64,000 bases of DNA, taken from assembly GCF_009858335.1 (NCBI RefSeq), contig NZ_VMSE01000001.1, positions 1,550,001-1,614,000 on the forward strand, in the 5' to 3' direction. Each line of letters begins with the position of its first letter. Position 1 is the stretch's first letter. The position numbers and the translations under genes were made by a program. Source of the DNA: Methylovorus glucosotrophus. Its GTDB lineage: Bacteria > Pseudomonadota > Gammaproteobacteria > Burkholderiales > Methylophilaceae. Shown piece after piece: positions 25,623 to 33,848 of the stretch. The notes beneath the pieces are model-generated. The model had not been told where the DNA came from and ran no database searches. It was given only the letters and a program-made list of their open reading frames with translations.

Positions 25623-26621
25623 ATGGTACTAGACCGCGCCTGCGCTAACCCACACATTACGGTGATCGTACCGGCTTTTAATGAAGAGGCCGCGATACAC
25701 CTGACCCTGGAAAACATTGCCAATCAGCTGAACCAGCTAAGCCCTAACTGGGATATCGTCGTGATCGACGATGGCAGCCGGGATCGTACCGCGCAGATCG
25801 TGCGCAATATGCCGCCTTTCCTGAACACCACCCTGGTGCGTTTTTCGCGGAATTTTGGCAAGGAATACGCCATCAGCGCGGGGCTCGAATATGCCACGGG
25901 TGACATCGTCGTTTGCATGGATGCCGATGGCCAACACTCATCAGACCTTGTGTCCGACATGCTGGCGCAATGGCGTCAGGGCTACGACATGGTGTATGCC
26001 GTGCGCAATGATCGCGCCGTGGAGTCACGTTTCAAGCGCTGGGGTTCACGCCTGTTTTATCGCGCCATCAGCCTGGGTGGGCAGATTCATATCCCGCGCG
26101 ATGCAGGTGACTTCCGCCTGATGGACCGCAAAGTTGTGGACGCCTTGCGTGCGCTGCCCGAGCGCAATCGCTTCATGAAAGGCATGTATGCCTGGGTCGG
26201 TTACAAGTCGATAGGCATTCCTTACACCCCCTTGCCTCGCCTGCACGGCGAAAGCGCGTTCTCACGCCTGCGGCTGATGAGCCTGGCGTGGACAGGCATT
26301 ACCAGTTTTTCGGTTATTCCATTACGGCTCGCGAGCGCGGTAGGCGGCATATTGGCATTGCTGGCATTCATTTACGGCATGACCGTCGTGGTCGACAAGC
26401 TATTCCTGCATGAATCGATCCCTGGCTGGCCGACGACCATCGCCAGCATCATGTTCTTCTCAGGCGTGCAACTGCTGTTCATCGGCATTCTGGGCGAGTA
26501 TCTGGCCCGTATCTACGATGAAGTCAAAGGGCGTCCGCCTTACATCGTGGCCGAGGTAACAAGCCCACAAAAAGCGCAGTCGGCGCCCACCGAGAACGAA
26601 ACTGCGGGCACGAGCGAGTAA
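25623..26621 (+). CDS. GT2 polyprenyl-phosphate glycosyltransferase (DPM/ArnC/GtrB-like)
   Basis: In this 332-residue protein the cytoplasmic GT2 domain (about 1–230) shows TVIVPAFNEEAAIHLTLENI, VVIDDGSRDRTAQIV, FSRNFGKEYAISAGLEYA and the metal-binding VCMDADGQH. Two C-terminal membrane helices (about 232–260 and 272–297) anchor it, then a short tail with LGEYLARIYDEVKGRPPY. This layout matches enzymes that load a sugar onto undecaprenyl phosphate (ArnC, GtrB, FlmF). It starts 23 bases after the GT-C gene and is followed after three bases by the deacetylase gene, so all three are one operon. The sugar donor is not readable; the linked deacetylase suggests an N-acetylhexosamine. Confidence 0.92.
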   Translation: MVLDRACANPHITVIVPAFNEEAAIHLTLENIANQLNQLSPNWDIVVIDDGSRDRTAQIVRNMPPFLNTTLVRFSRNFGKEYAISAGLEYATGDIVVCMDADGQHSSDLVSDMLAQWRQGYDMVYAVRNDRAVESRFKRWGSRLFYRAISLGGQIHIPRDAGDFRLMDRKVVDALRALPERNRFMKGMYAWVGYKSIGIPYTPLPRLHGESAFSRLRLMSLAWTGITSFSVIPLRLASAVGGILALLAFIYGMTVVVDKLFLHESIPGWPTTIASIMFFSGVQLLFIGILGEYLARIYDEVKGRPPYIVAEVTSPQKAQSAPTENETAGTSE

Positions 26622-26624
26622 GCC

Positions 26625-27443
26625 GTGACGCATCCCCTGGTTATCAGCGCCGATGATTATGCTTACCATCAGGCAGTTGATGATGGCATTCTGGAGCTGA
26701 TTCGCCAGGGCAGGCTCACCGCGACCTCGTGCATGGTCATGAGCCCGCGCTGGCCAGAGGCCGCCAAAGCGCTGACTCTTGATATCCGGCAGAAAGCGGA
26801 TATCGGCCTGCACCTCGACTTTACGGAATTCGGCGCGCCTGTGCGCCAGCCTCTTTCCCGACTTATCCTGCGTACCTTTTTGCATAGCCTGTCAGCCCAT
26901 GCAATTCGCCAGAACATTCAGGTGCAACTTGACCGTTTTGAAGAGGCGCTGGGTACCAGACCCGACTATATCGATGGTCATCAGCATGTACATCAGCTTC
27001 CGCAGATACGCCAAGCGCTGCTTGAGATCATCCAGCAGCGCTACGGTCAGCACGGCCCCTGGTTGCGTATTTCCAACCCGCCATCTGCTGATGGTCTGAA
27101 AGGCCACATCATTCGCGGCCTGGGTGCGCAGGCACTGCAGCGCGACGCCACCAAGCAAGGCCTGCATTGCAGCAGTCGCCTGCTGGGTGTTTATGACTTC
27201 AATGACACCTCCATGCCTTACCTCGACCGGCTGCGTATCTGCCTGCAACAAGCGCAAGACGCCGGTGACATGCCAGTGCTGATGTGTCACCCCGCCCTGC
27301 CGGACGCTAAAGCCCCAGCGAGCGACCCCATTGCCCACGCGCGTGGCGCCGAGTTTAGCGCGCTGGGCGGCTCTGGCTTTGCCTCCTTGCTCCAGCAGTT
27401 TGCGATCAGCCCGCTACGTGGAAGTGCATACCTATCTACATAG
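26625..27443 (+). CDS. YdjC/ChbG/HpnK-family carbohydrate deacetylase (NaxD-like)
   Basis: This 272-residue YdjC-superfamily deacetylase has metal-site residues in VISADDYAYHQAVDDGILEL (the paired Asp), GLHLDFTEFG and YIDGHQHVHQLPQIR. The family removes N-acetyl groups from sugars: ChbG on chitooligosaccharides, HpnK on hopanoid GlcNAc, and NaxD on undecaprenyl-phosphate-GalNAc for lipid A. A GTG start at 26625 lies three bases after the GT2 stop. Its place behind a GT2 and a GT-C transferase favours a NaxD-like role on a polyprenyl-linked sugar; nothing in the window supports a hopanoid role. A strong terminator follows. Confidence 0.88.
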   Translation: MTHPLVISADDYAYHQAVDDGILELIRQGRLTATSCMVMSPRWPEAAKALTLDIRQKADIGLHLDFTEFGAPVRQPLSRLILRTFLHSLSAHAIRQNIQVQLDRFEEALGTRPDYIDGHQHVHQLPQIRQALLEIIQQRYGQHGPWLRISNPPSADGLKGHIIRGLGAQALQRDATKQGLHCSSRLLGVYDFNDTSMPYLDRLRICLQQAQDAGDMPVLMCHPALPDAKAPASDPIAHARGAEFSALGGSGFASLLQQFAISPLRGSAYLST

Positions 27444-27494
27444 ATTCAAATTCGCCTCTCGGCAATTCACTTGTTTTCAAAAGCTGATACCCAA

Positions 27495-27525
27495 TAAAAA
27501 AGCCCGGATGTACCGGGCTTTTTTA
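27495..27525. terminator. Bidirectional intrinsic terminator
   Basis: AAAAAAGCCCGG pairs with CCGGGCTTTTTT across a five-base loop. It ends the three-gene glycan operon and also serves the convergent small exported protein gene. Confidence 0.92.
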
Positions 27526-27560
27526 TGCACCTTATTTATGCATCAGGGGAGCTGAACTGA

Positions 27561-28025
27561 TTATTTCTTTTTATCCTTGGGTTTTACGGTGGTTGCCAGC
27601 GGTGCTTTCAGTACGCAATTTTCGCTACCGTATACGCCACCGTTATCATCACCTTCGTAATACAGACGGCGGAAAGTCCAGTGACCCTGCGCGTTCTTTT
27701 TAACTAAGGCCACGCCAGTGCTGTGATCCAGGTTTTTCTTTTCGGAGAAATTGAAGCTGATGGCGAGGCGATTGCCGTCTGCTGCCACCTGCCCGCGATA
27801 CGTTACCGAGTTCTCGGTTTCAACTTCGTAATGGTATGCGCCAAACGTGCCGGAGCTGCTGACATTGTTGAGACGCAAGGTGGCGGTAACCGTGTAGTCA
27901 CCTACTTGATCATTATTGCCTTTGCATTCATACACACCACTGTAATTCTTGCCGGAAAAAGGGATTTTTGCTTGCGCAACACTGGCAACGCCCAGTAATG
28001 CGATGGCCAAAATGAGGTTTTTCAT
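27561..28025 (-). CDS. Small exported protein of unknown function
   Basis: This 154-residue protein has a clear Sec signal peptide (MKNLILAIALLGVASVAQA, cut after AQA). The ATG at 28025 is preferred over one eight codons upstream because it starts the signal. The mature part contains YSGVYECKGNNDQVGDYTVTATLRL, a repeated beta-strand pattern and two Cys (in YECKG and ENCVL) that could form a disulphide in the periplasm. It ends with a Lys-rich tail (KPKDKKK). I do not recognise the family. It is divergent from the GH17 genes. Confidence 0.78.
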   Translation of the reverse strand: MKNLILAIALLGVASVAQAKIPFSGKNYSGVYECKGNNDQVGDYTVTATLRLNNVSSSGTFGAYHYEVETENSVTYRGQVAADGNRLAISFNFSEKKNLDHSTGVALVKKNAQGHWTFRRLYYEGDDNGGVYGSENCVLKAPLATTVKPKDKKK

Positions 28026-28222
28026 TGGGTTGTTTTCTCTACCAGTCATTTACAATTCTTTGCTATTGTACCGCGAAGCCACGCGCTTCAGCAGGTATTT
28101 GCAGGTTTCATTTTGTCTTAAGCGGGCTCCTGCATTATCATTCGGAAGAATTTGCACGCCCTGCGTCAGTCATTCATTATTTAGATGTCACCAAGAGTCC
28201 AACACCTACCGCTCGGGAACCT

Positions 28223-29869
28223 ATGCCTAACGTCAGCACTCCACGATTGTGGATATACAGTATATTCAATTTAAGCCTGCTTGTTCTACTCGGTGCATGG
28301 CTGTGGTCTCAAAACAAGCCAGTGAACCTGACGGAAGCCACGCTGCCGGAAAGCGGCAAACTGCAGTGCGTGTCCTATGCTCCGTATTATGGCAAAGACC
28401 AGACGCCTTTCATCAAGGGCACCGTGATCAGCCGTCAACAAATTGACCGTGATCTGGAGTTGCTGGCAAAGCGCTCTGAATGTGTACGTATCTACTCAGT
28501 CAGCCAGGGCCTGGATTATGTTCCTGAAGCGGCTGCGCGTTTGGGTCTTAAAGTATTGATGGGTGCCTGGATAGGTGCCGACAAGATAGAGAATGATCGC
28601 GAGGTTGCGCTGGCTATCAAACTTGCCAATGAGTATCCACAGGCGATCCGCGCCATGGTCATTGGCAATGAGGTACTGCTGCGCAAGGAACAAACAGCCG
28701 ACCAGCTCAAGGCTTACTTTGATCAGGTAAAAGCCGCCACGCATGTGCCGATTACTTACGCGGATGTGTGGGAATTCTGGTTGAAGCACAAGGAACTGGA
28801 AAGTTCGGTAGATTTTGTCACCGTGCATGTGCTGCCCTACTGGGAAGATGATCCGCAACCGATTGAGCGCGCCATCAGCCATGCGACTGGCGTGATGCAG
28901 CGCCTGCAGGCGAGCTTCACCAAGCCGCTGCTGATCGGCGAAACTGGCTGGCCTTCTGTTGGGCGTCAGCGCAATGGCTCGGTGCCCAGCCTGCTTAATC
29001 AGGCCGAATACATCCGCGCTTTTGTCAGCACCGCCCAGCACAATGGCTGGCAATACAATGTGATCGAAGCGATGGATCAACCCTGGAAGCGCGAACTGGA
29101 AGGCGCGGTCGGCGGCTACTGGGGGCTTTACACCACGGATCTTGAGCCCAAGTTCCCGTTTAACGGCCCGGTCAGCGAGCGTCATGACCAGCCTGCTGAG
29201 CTTGCCATCTGGCTGGCTGCTGGCGCTGTGATCCTGATCCTGTTTACCTTGCTGGCTGACGAACGTCGTCTGCCAGCCTTGATTGGTTCTGGCCTATTGG
29301 GTGCACTTGCCGGGCTGAGTGCCAAGCTGCAATGGCAATACCTGATCGAGGCCTGCCGCAACACTCTGGAGTGGAGCTTGCTAGGCGGCATCACCATCGC
29401 CGGCATATTGCTGCTGATTGCGATCCCGACCCAGTTCAAACGGCAGTCGGACAGTGGTAACAAGCTGATAAAACTGTGCATGTGGCTGATTGCCATTGGC
29501 GTATTTACCTGCTGCATGTTGAGCCTGCCGACATTGCAGATCGTGAATATTTTTGGGCTTACCGATCCATTTGCCACGCGCTGGCTGTTCGAGATCGATG
29601 GTCGCTATCGTGATTTCCCGCTGCCGCTGTATGCGCTGCCGGTTATCCAGCTGGCCATTGGCCTGACCATATTGAACATCAGCCGCAGCAATACATGGCG
29701 GCCTTACAAGGCGATCAATCTGCTGGCACTGGCCGCCATGGTGGCCTGCATTGCCTTCGAAACAGAAAACCGCCAGGCCATTGCCTGGTTGCTGCTGGTG
29801 CTGGCGACGACCTATGCCACCTGGCCGCGGACTACCCTTTTACACAAACTTAAAACGCTGAACGCCTAA
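28223..29869 (+). CDS. GH17 glucanase/transglycosylase-like protein with membrane C-terminus
   Basis: In this 548-residue protein an N-terminal membrane anchor is followed by a GH17 beta-barrel (about residues 40–320). Its acid/base Glu lies in MVIGNEVLLRKE and its nucleophile Glu in LIGETGWPSVG. VTVHVLPYWEDDPQ and EAMDQPWKRELEGAVGGYWGL complete the cleft. About seven membrane helices follow (320–548). GH17 enzymes act on beta-1,3-glucans; bacterial membrane-linked ones are described as transglycosylases that branch or cyclise glucan. I take the ATG at 28223, which begins the anchor, over a longer frame. Its stop and the next start overlap by one base (TAATG), so it is coupled to the glucan synthase gene. 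Confidence 0.88.
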   Translation: MPNVSTPRLWIYSIFNLSLLVLLGAWLWSQNKPVNLTEATLPESGKLQCVSYAPYYGKDQTPFIKGTVISRQQIDRDLELLAKRSECVRIYSVSQGLDYVPEAAARLGLKVLMGAWIGADKIENDREVALAIKLANEYPQAIRAMVIGNEVLLRKEQTADQLKAYFDQVKAATHVPITYADVWEFWLKHKELESSVDFVTVHVLPYWEDDPQPIERAISHATGVMQRLQASFTKPLLIGETGWPSVGRQRNGSVPSLLNQAEYIRAFVSTAQHNGWQYNVIEAMDQPWKRELEGAVGGYWGLYTTDLEPKFPFNGPVSERHDQPAELAIWLAAGAVILILFTLLADERRLPALIGSGLLGALAGLSAKLQWQYLIEACRNTLEWSLLGGITIAGILLLIAIPTQFKRQSDSGNKLIKLCMWLIAIGVFTCCMLSLPTLQIVNIFGLTDPFATRWLFEIDGRYRDFPLPLYALPVIQLAIGLTILNISRSNTWRPYKAINLLALAAMVACIAFETENRQAIAWLLLVLATTYATWPRTTLLHKLKTLNA

Positions 29870-32472
29870 TGACTATTGCCAAACGTTTTGTCACCCCGCT
29901 GCTGTTTGCAGCCGCTATCGCCGCTGCGCATTTCGGATTATGGGCTGCCACCAATGGCACGCTTGAGCTGATTGATGCCCCACCACTGGTTCGCGGCTTC
30001 GCCTACAGTGGTTACCAGCTTGACCAGAGCCCGCTGGATAAAAAGTACCCCAGCAGTGCCGAATTGATGCGCGACTTGCGCATGCTGCACAACTACACCA
30101 ATCGCATCCGGACCTATGGCTCCCTAGAACTGGCTGAAATCCCGGCGCTGGCTTCGCGCCTGGGCATGAAGGTAACGGCTGGCGCATGGCTGCAAGGCAA
30201 CGACGGCGATAATCGTCGCGAAATTGCTGCTCTGGAAACACAGGTTGCCACCTATCCGCAAATCGAACGCGTGATCATCGGTAACGAAGCGCTGCTGCGC
30301 GCCGACCTCACGGTGGAGCAAATGATAGGCTACCTGGATGAGGTGCGTGAAAACGTCAATGTGCCGGTCTCCACCGCCGAACCCTGGCACGTCTGGTTGA
30401 AAAACCCCGAGCTGGTGCGCCATGTCGATTTCATTACGGTGCACTTGCTGCCCTACCACGAGGGCGTGCCTGCGGACAAAGCCGTTGACTATGCATTTCA
30501 GCGTTATCAGGAGTTGATGGAGAAGTACCCGCGCAAGAAGATCGTCATTGGCGAAATCGGCTGGCCGAGCGAAGGTCCGGCCATTGGTGCTGCGGTAGCC
30601 TCCAAGGTGAATCAGGCGCAGTTTGTCCGCGAGTTCCTGGCAAAAAGCGCTTACCAGAATTACGACTACTACCTGATGGAAGCCATCGACCAGCCATGGA
30701 AAGTCAAGGTTGAAGGCTGGGCTGGTGCGTACTGGGGCATGTTTGATGGCAAGCGCCAGATGAAATACTCGCTGCAAGGTGCCGTACCTACCGATACGCG
30801 CTGGCTTATCAAGGCTGGCTGGGCTACGTTCCTGGGCTTCCTGCCTATCCTCTTCATTGCCTACCGTTTCCGGCATTGGGGCCTGGGTGGCCGCCTATCC
30901 ATGGCGATATTGCTGCAAGCGTGTATTACCACGCTGGTCATCGCCTACAACCTGCCGAGCGACTACTACTACAGCCTGCGTGACTTTATCGTGCTGATTG
31001 GCCTGATTGTGGGTATGGCGCTCACCTCCGCCGTATTGATGATCTACGGGGTGGAGTTCAGCGAGGTGATGTTCAAGGGTGGCTGGCTGCGGGCATTCAA
31101 GCGTGCCCAGCCGTTGCCAGCTGATCAGGAAAAATTCGTCTCCGTGCATCTGGCCTGCTACAACGAGCCGCCGGAGATGGTGATTGCCACCATTGAAAGC
31201 CTGGGCAAGCTCGATTACACCAATTTTGAAGTGATTGTGGTCGACAACAATACCAAGGATGAAAGCAAGTGGAAGCCCGTGGAAGCCTACATGGCGAACA
31301 TGCCGGACAACTTCAAGTTCTTCCATCTGCCGCAATGGCCTGGGTTCAAGGCGGGCGCACTCAACTTTGCCCTGCAACAGACCGATCCACGCACCGAAGT
31401 CATCGGCGTGGTGGATGCTGACTACGTCGTCACTCCCGACTGGCTGGGTGCGCTGGTGCCGCATTTCAGCGAAGAAAAAGTGGCCGTGGTCCAGGCTCCA
31501 CAAGCCCACCGTGAATGGGAAAACAATTTCTTCCGCCGCATGAGCAACTGGGAATTCGAAGGCTTCTTCCGCATTGGCATGCACCATCGCCACGAGCGTA
31601 ACGCCCTTATTCAGCACGGCACCATGACACTAGTGCGTCACCAGGCATTGGTGGATGTGGGCGGCTGGTCCGAGTGGTGCATTTGTGAAGATACCGAGCT
31701 CGGCCTGCGCCTGCTTGAAGAGCAATATGAGCTGCGCTACATCGACGAAACCTTTGGTCGCGGCCTGACGCCTTCCGACTTTAACGCCCTGAAATCGCAG
31801 CGCTTTCGCTGGGCGTTTGGCGCCATGCAGATCCTGAAACGTCACATGCCCAAGTTGCTGGGATCCTCTACCCTCAATTTTGGTCAGCGCTATCACTTCC
31901 TGACTGGCTGGTTTGGCTGGCTGGGCGATGCATTGCAATTGGTATTCACGCTGAGCTCCATCGGCTGGACTATGGCCATGCTGGCCTTCCCCAAATCCTT
32001 CAGTCTGCCGGTGCCTATCATGCTGACGCCGATCTTGTGCTTCCTCGTGGTCAAGGGCGCCTTGGGGCCTGTGCTTTATCGCAAGACGATGAAGGAATGC
32101 AAATGGATGGATATCTTTGGCGCTTCGCTGGCTAGCCTGGGTCTTTCGCATGCCATTGCCCGCGGCATTATTGCGGGGCTGGTGCAAAAACGTGGCGTTT
32201 TCAAGACGACTGCCAAAGGCAAAGGCACCGGCAAGCGCAGCCTGATCACCCCCATCCGTGAAGAAATCCTGCTGTTGCTGGCGCTGATTGTCGCCGCTGC
32301 CGCCATGATTTACTCGCGTGGCATCGAAAATGCAGATGCCCAGCTATGGGTCACCATGCTGGCGCTGCAATCCCTGCCCTACCTCAGCACGGTTGCCTGC
32401 CAGATTCTGGCGCAAATGCCTGATCGCAAAGACAAGGCAGCACCTCCAGCCGAAGCCCTTCCGGCAAACTAG
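29869..32472 (+). CDS. GH17–GT2 fusion: processive beta-glucan synthase (NdvB-like)
   Basis: In this 867-residue inner-membrane protein a GH17 domain (about 35–305) has catalytic Glu in VIIGNEALLRAD and IGEIGWPSEG. Membrane helices then precede a processive GT2 domain (about 420–700). GT2 motifs are SVHLACYNEPPEM, VVDADYVV, CEDTELGLRLLE and the QRFRW polymerase motif, followed by further helices (about 690–850). The same GH17–GT2 layout occurs in Pseudomonas NdvB, which makes cyclic beta-1,3-glucans. The likely role is synthesis and trimming or closure of periplasmic or exported beta-glucan, together with the preceding GH17 protein. It ends at a strong terminator. Confidence 0.92.
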   Translation: MTIAKRFVTPLLFAAAIAAAHFGLWAATNGTLELIDAPPLVRGFAYSGYQLDQSPLDKKYPSSAELMRDLRMLHNYTNRIRTYGSLELAEIPALASRLGMKVTAGAWLQGNDGDNRREIAALETQVATYPQIERVIIGNEALLRADLTVEQMIGYLDEVRENVNVPVSTAEPWHVWLKNPELVRHVDFITVHLLPYHEGVPADKAVDYAFQRYQELMEKYPRKKIVIGEIGWPSEGPAIGAAVASKVNQAQFVREFLAKSAYQNYDYYLMEAIDQPWKVKVEGWAGAYWGMFDGKRQMKYSLQGAVPTDTRWLIKAGWATFLGFLPILFIAYRFRHWGLGGRLSMAILLQACITTLVIAYNLPSDYYYSLRDFIVLIGLIVGMALTSAVLMIYGVEFSEVMFKGGWLRAFKRAQPLPADQEKFVSVHLACYNEPPEMVIATIESLGKLDYTNFEVIVVDNNTKDESKWKPVEAYMANMPDNFKFFHLPQWPGFKAGALNFALQQTDPRTEVIGVVDADYVVTPDWLGALVPHFSEEKVAVVQAPQAHREWENNFFRRMSNWEFEGFFRIGMHHRHERNALIQHGTMTLVRHQALVDVGGWSEWCICEDTELGLRLLEEQYELRYIDETFGRGLTPSDFNALKSQRFRWAFGAMQILKRHMPKLLGSSTLNFGQRYHFLTGWFGWLGDALQLVFTLSSIGWTMAMLAFPKSFSLPVPIMLTPILCFLVVKGALGPVLYRKTMKECKWMDIFGASLASLGLSHAIARGIIAGLVQKRGVFKTTAKGKGTGKRSLITPIREEILLLLALIVAAAAMIYSRGIENADAQLWVTMLALQSLPYLSTVACQILAQMPDRKDKAAPPAEALPAN

Positions 32473-32479
32473 CTACAGC

Positions 32480-32502
32480 AAAGGCCCTTCGGGGCCTTTT
32501 TT
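32480..32502 (+). terminator. Intrinsic terminator with UUCG loop
   Basis: AAAGGCCC and GGGCCTTT close a stable TTCG tetraloop, followed by further T residues. It lies eight bases after the GH17–GT2 stop codon. Confidence 0.93.
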
Positions 32503-32675
32503 CATGGGGTGCATCCACGTGGACTCAATATTCACCTACGCGTTTGTCAGAATCAGCTTATAGCCAGGCTCCAGATTGCCTAGCCGATTTCAAGCAGCAC
32601 GCTGACAGGCGTTAGTTGGCGCTGATCATAGAATGATCCCACTGCAAACACCGAGTCATCAGTGCCTTGCATGAG

Positions 32676-32705
32676 GTACGTGTCAGCATGCCATGCTGAT
32701 CGTAC
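32676..32705. promoter_or_regulatory. Large interrupted inverted repeat upstream of a membrane protein gene
   Basis: GTACG–TCAGCATG–C–CATGCTGA–CGTAC forms two nested perfect arms (5 and 8 bases) with a two- and one-base offset between them. It lies 37 bases upstream of the 32742 gene start. It could be a regulator-binding site or a hairpin in the mRNA leader. The rest of the 240-base spacer after the terminator holds no gene that I can see. Confidence 0.5.
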
Positions 32706-32741
32706 TTTCCAAGATCAACAATATTCAGCTGGAGGAATACC

Positions 32742-33728
32742 ATGGCAACGACACAAACCTACGATGAAACCACAACGGTACGAAGCGGGCCCTACCCCTA
32801 CGCACCTACCCTTAAAACTATTTCCTGGTCCGCCATTTTTGCAGGCGTGGCCGTAACACTGACTGTCCAGTTTTTATTGAGCATGCTGGGTGCCGGTATC
32901 GGCCTCAGCACGCTTGATCCCCTGCAAGCCAATGGCACACCAACGGCTGAGGCATTTGGCCTGGGCGCTGGCTTATGGTGGGTTGTGTCCTTCTTCCTGT
33001 CCCTGGTCGTCGGCGGTATTGTAGCGGGCGAAATGGCAGGCCTGCCGGCCAGAATGGATGGTGCCTTGCATGGCATCGTTACCTGGGCAACCGCCACCTT
33101 GCTTGGTGTTTATCTGGTTGGCAGCCTGATCGGTGGCACGCTGGCGGGTGTTGGCAATCTTGCCAGCTCGGCAGTCAGCGGGGCAGCACATGGTGCCGCA
33201 GCCGCAGCCCCTGAGCTGATCAACCAAGGCAAACAGGAAGCTGCTAACAGCAATTTCTCCTGGGAAACCGCAGAACGTGAGTTGCAAGGTCTGCTGGCAC
33301 ACGCGGCCAATCAAAGTGGTCAGGCCGCTGCCAATCAGGATGCCGCCAATAAAAGCGAGTCAGCCGAAATTTACGCCAAGGTGAAAACCCTGGTCGATAA
33401 AGGCAGCAATGCGACTCCGGAAGATCGCCAAGCAGTGATTGACCTGATGGCTGAAAAAACCGGCATCAGCAAGGAAGAAGCTGCGCAAAAGCTGGATGCA
33501 TGGGAAAAGTCTGCCAAGGATGCTCAGGCTGCCATTAACCACACTGCTGAAGTAGCGGGTGACAAGGCTGCTGTAGCGGCAGACAAGACTGCACGCGTTG
33601 GTGCACACCTGACCTTGTGGGGCTTTCTGGCCTTTCTGCTCGGTGCTGTCGCTGCAACACTGGGTGGTATTGCCGGTAGCAATTGCCGTGCAAACCGCAC
33701 AGTAGTGAAGACCACCACCCGTTATTAA
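32742..33728 (+). CDS. Membrane protein with Ala-rich amphipathic middle region, unknown function
   Basis: In this 328-residue protein hydrophobic segments lie at about 30–52, 72–95, 106–130 and 285–308. Between the third and fourth is a long Ala/Gln/Lys-rich, helix-forming segment (about 145–280; for example AEKTGISKEEAAQKLDAWEKSAKDAQAA) that resembles a coiled or amphipathic stress-protein helix. An excellent GGAGGAA ribosome-binding site precedes the ATG. Similar proteins are common in environmental proteobacteria and are annotated only as hypothetical membrane proteins. The gene is monocistronic, with a large palindrome upstream and a hairpin downstream. Confidence 0.8.
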   Translation: MATTQTYDETTTVRSGPYPYAPTLKTISWSAIFAGVAVTLTVQFLLSMLGAGIGLSTLDPLQANGTPTAEAFGLGAGLWWVVSFFLSLVVGGIVAGEMAGLPARMDGALHGIVTWATATLLGVYLVGSLIGGTLAGVGNLASSAVSGAAHGAAAAAPELINQGKQEAANSNFSWETAERELQGLLAHAANQSGQAAANQDAANKSESAEIYAKVKTLVDKGSNATPEDRQAVIDLMAEKTGISKEEAAQKLDAWEKSAKDAQAAINHTAEVAGDKAAVAADKTARVGAHLTLWGFLAFLLGAVAATLGGIAGSNCRANRTVVKTTTRY

Positions 33729-33780
33729 TCCCCTCGCCTGCTCTACGGCGTAAGCCGCGCAGGCAAGGTATGGATAAAGC

Positions 33781-33810
33781 AACGCCCGGGAAGATCATCT
33801 CCCGGGCGTT
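33781..33810. terminator. Hairpin between convergent genes
   Basis: AACGCCCGGGA pairs with TCCCGGGCGTT over an eight-base loop. U-runs on both sides are weak (GGTGTTTTG on plus, GCTTTATCC on minus). It probably ends both the membrane protein gene and the EAL-GGDEF gene. Confidence 0.7.
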
Positions 33811-33848
33811 GGTGTTTTGTGTATCATCAGCCCCCAACAGGCGATGGG

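Noticed and set aside
26625-27443. HpnK hopanoid biosynthesis deacetylase
   Set aside because: The family allows it, but no hopanoid gene (squalene cyclase, HpnA–J) is present. The neighbours are polyprenyl-sugar transferases, which favours a NaxD-like role.
28025-28222. A 66-residue N-terminal extension of the first GH17 protein
   Set aside because: It lacks family features, and the ATG at 28223 begins directly with the membrane anchor.
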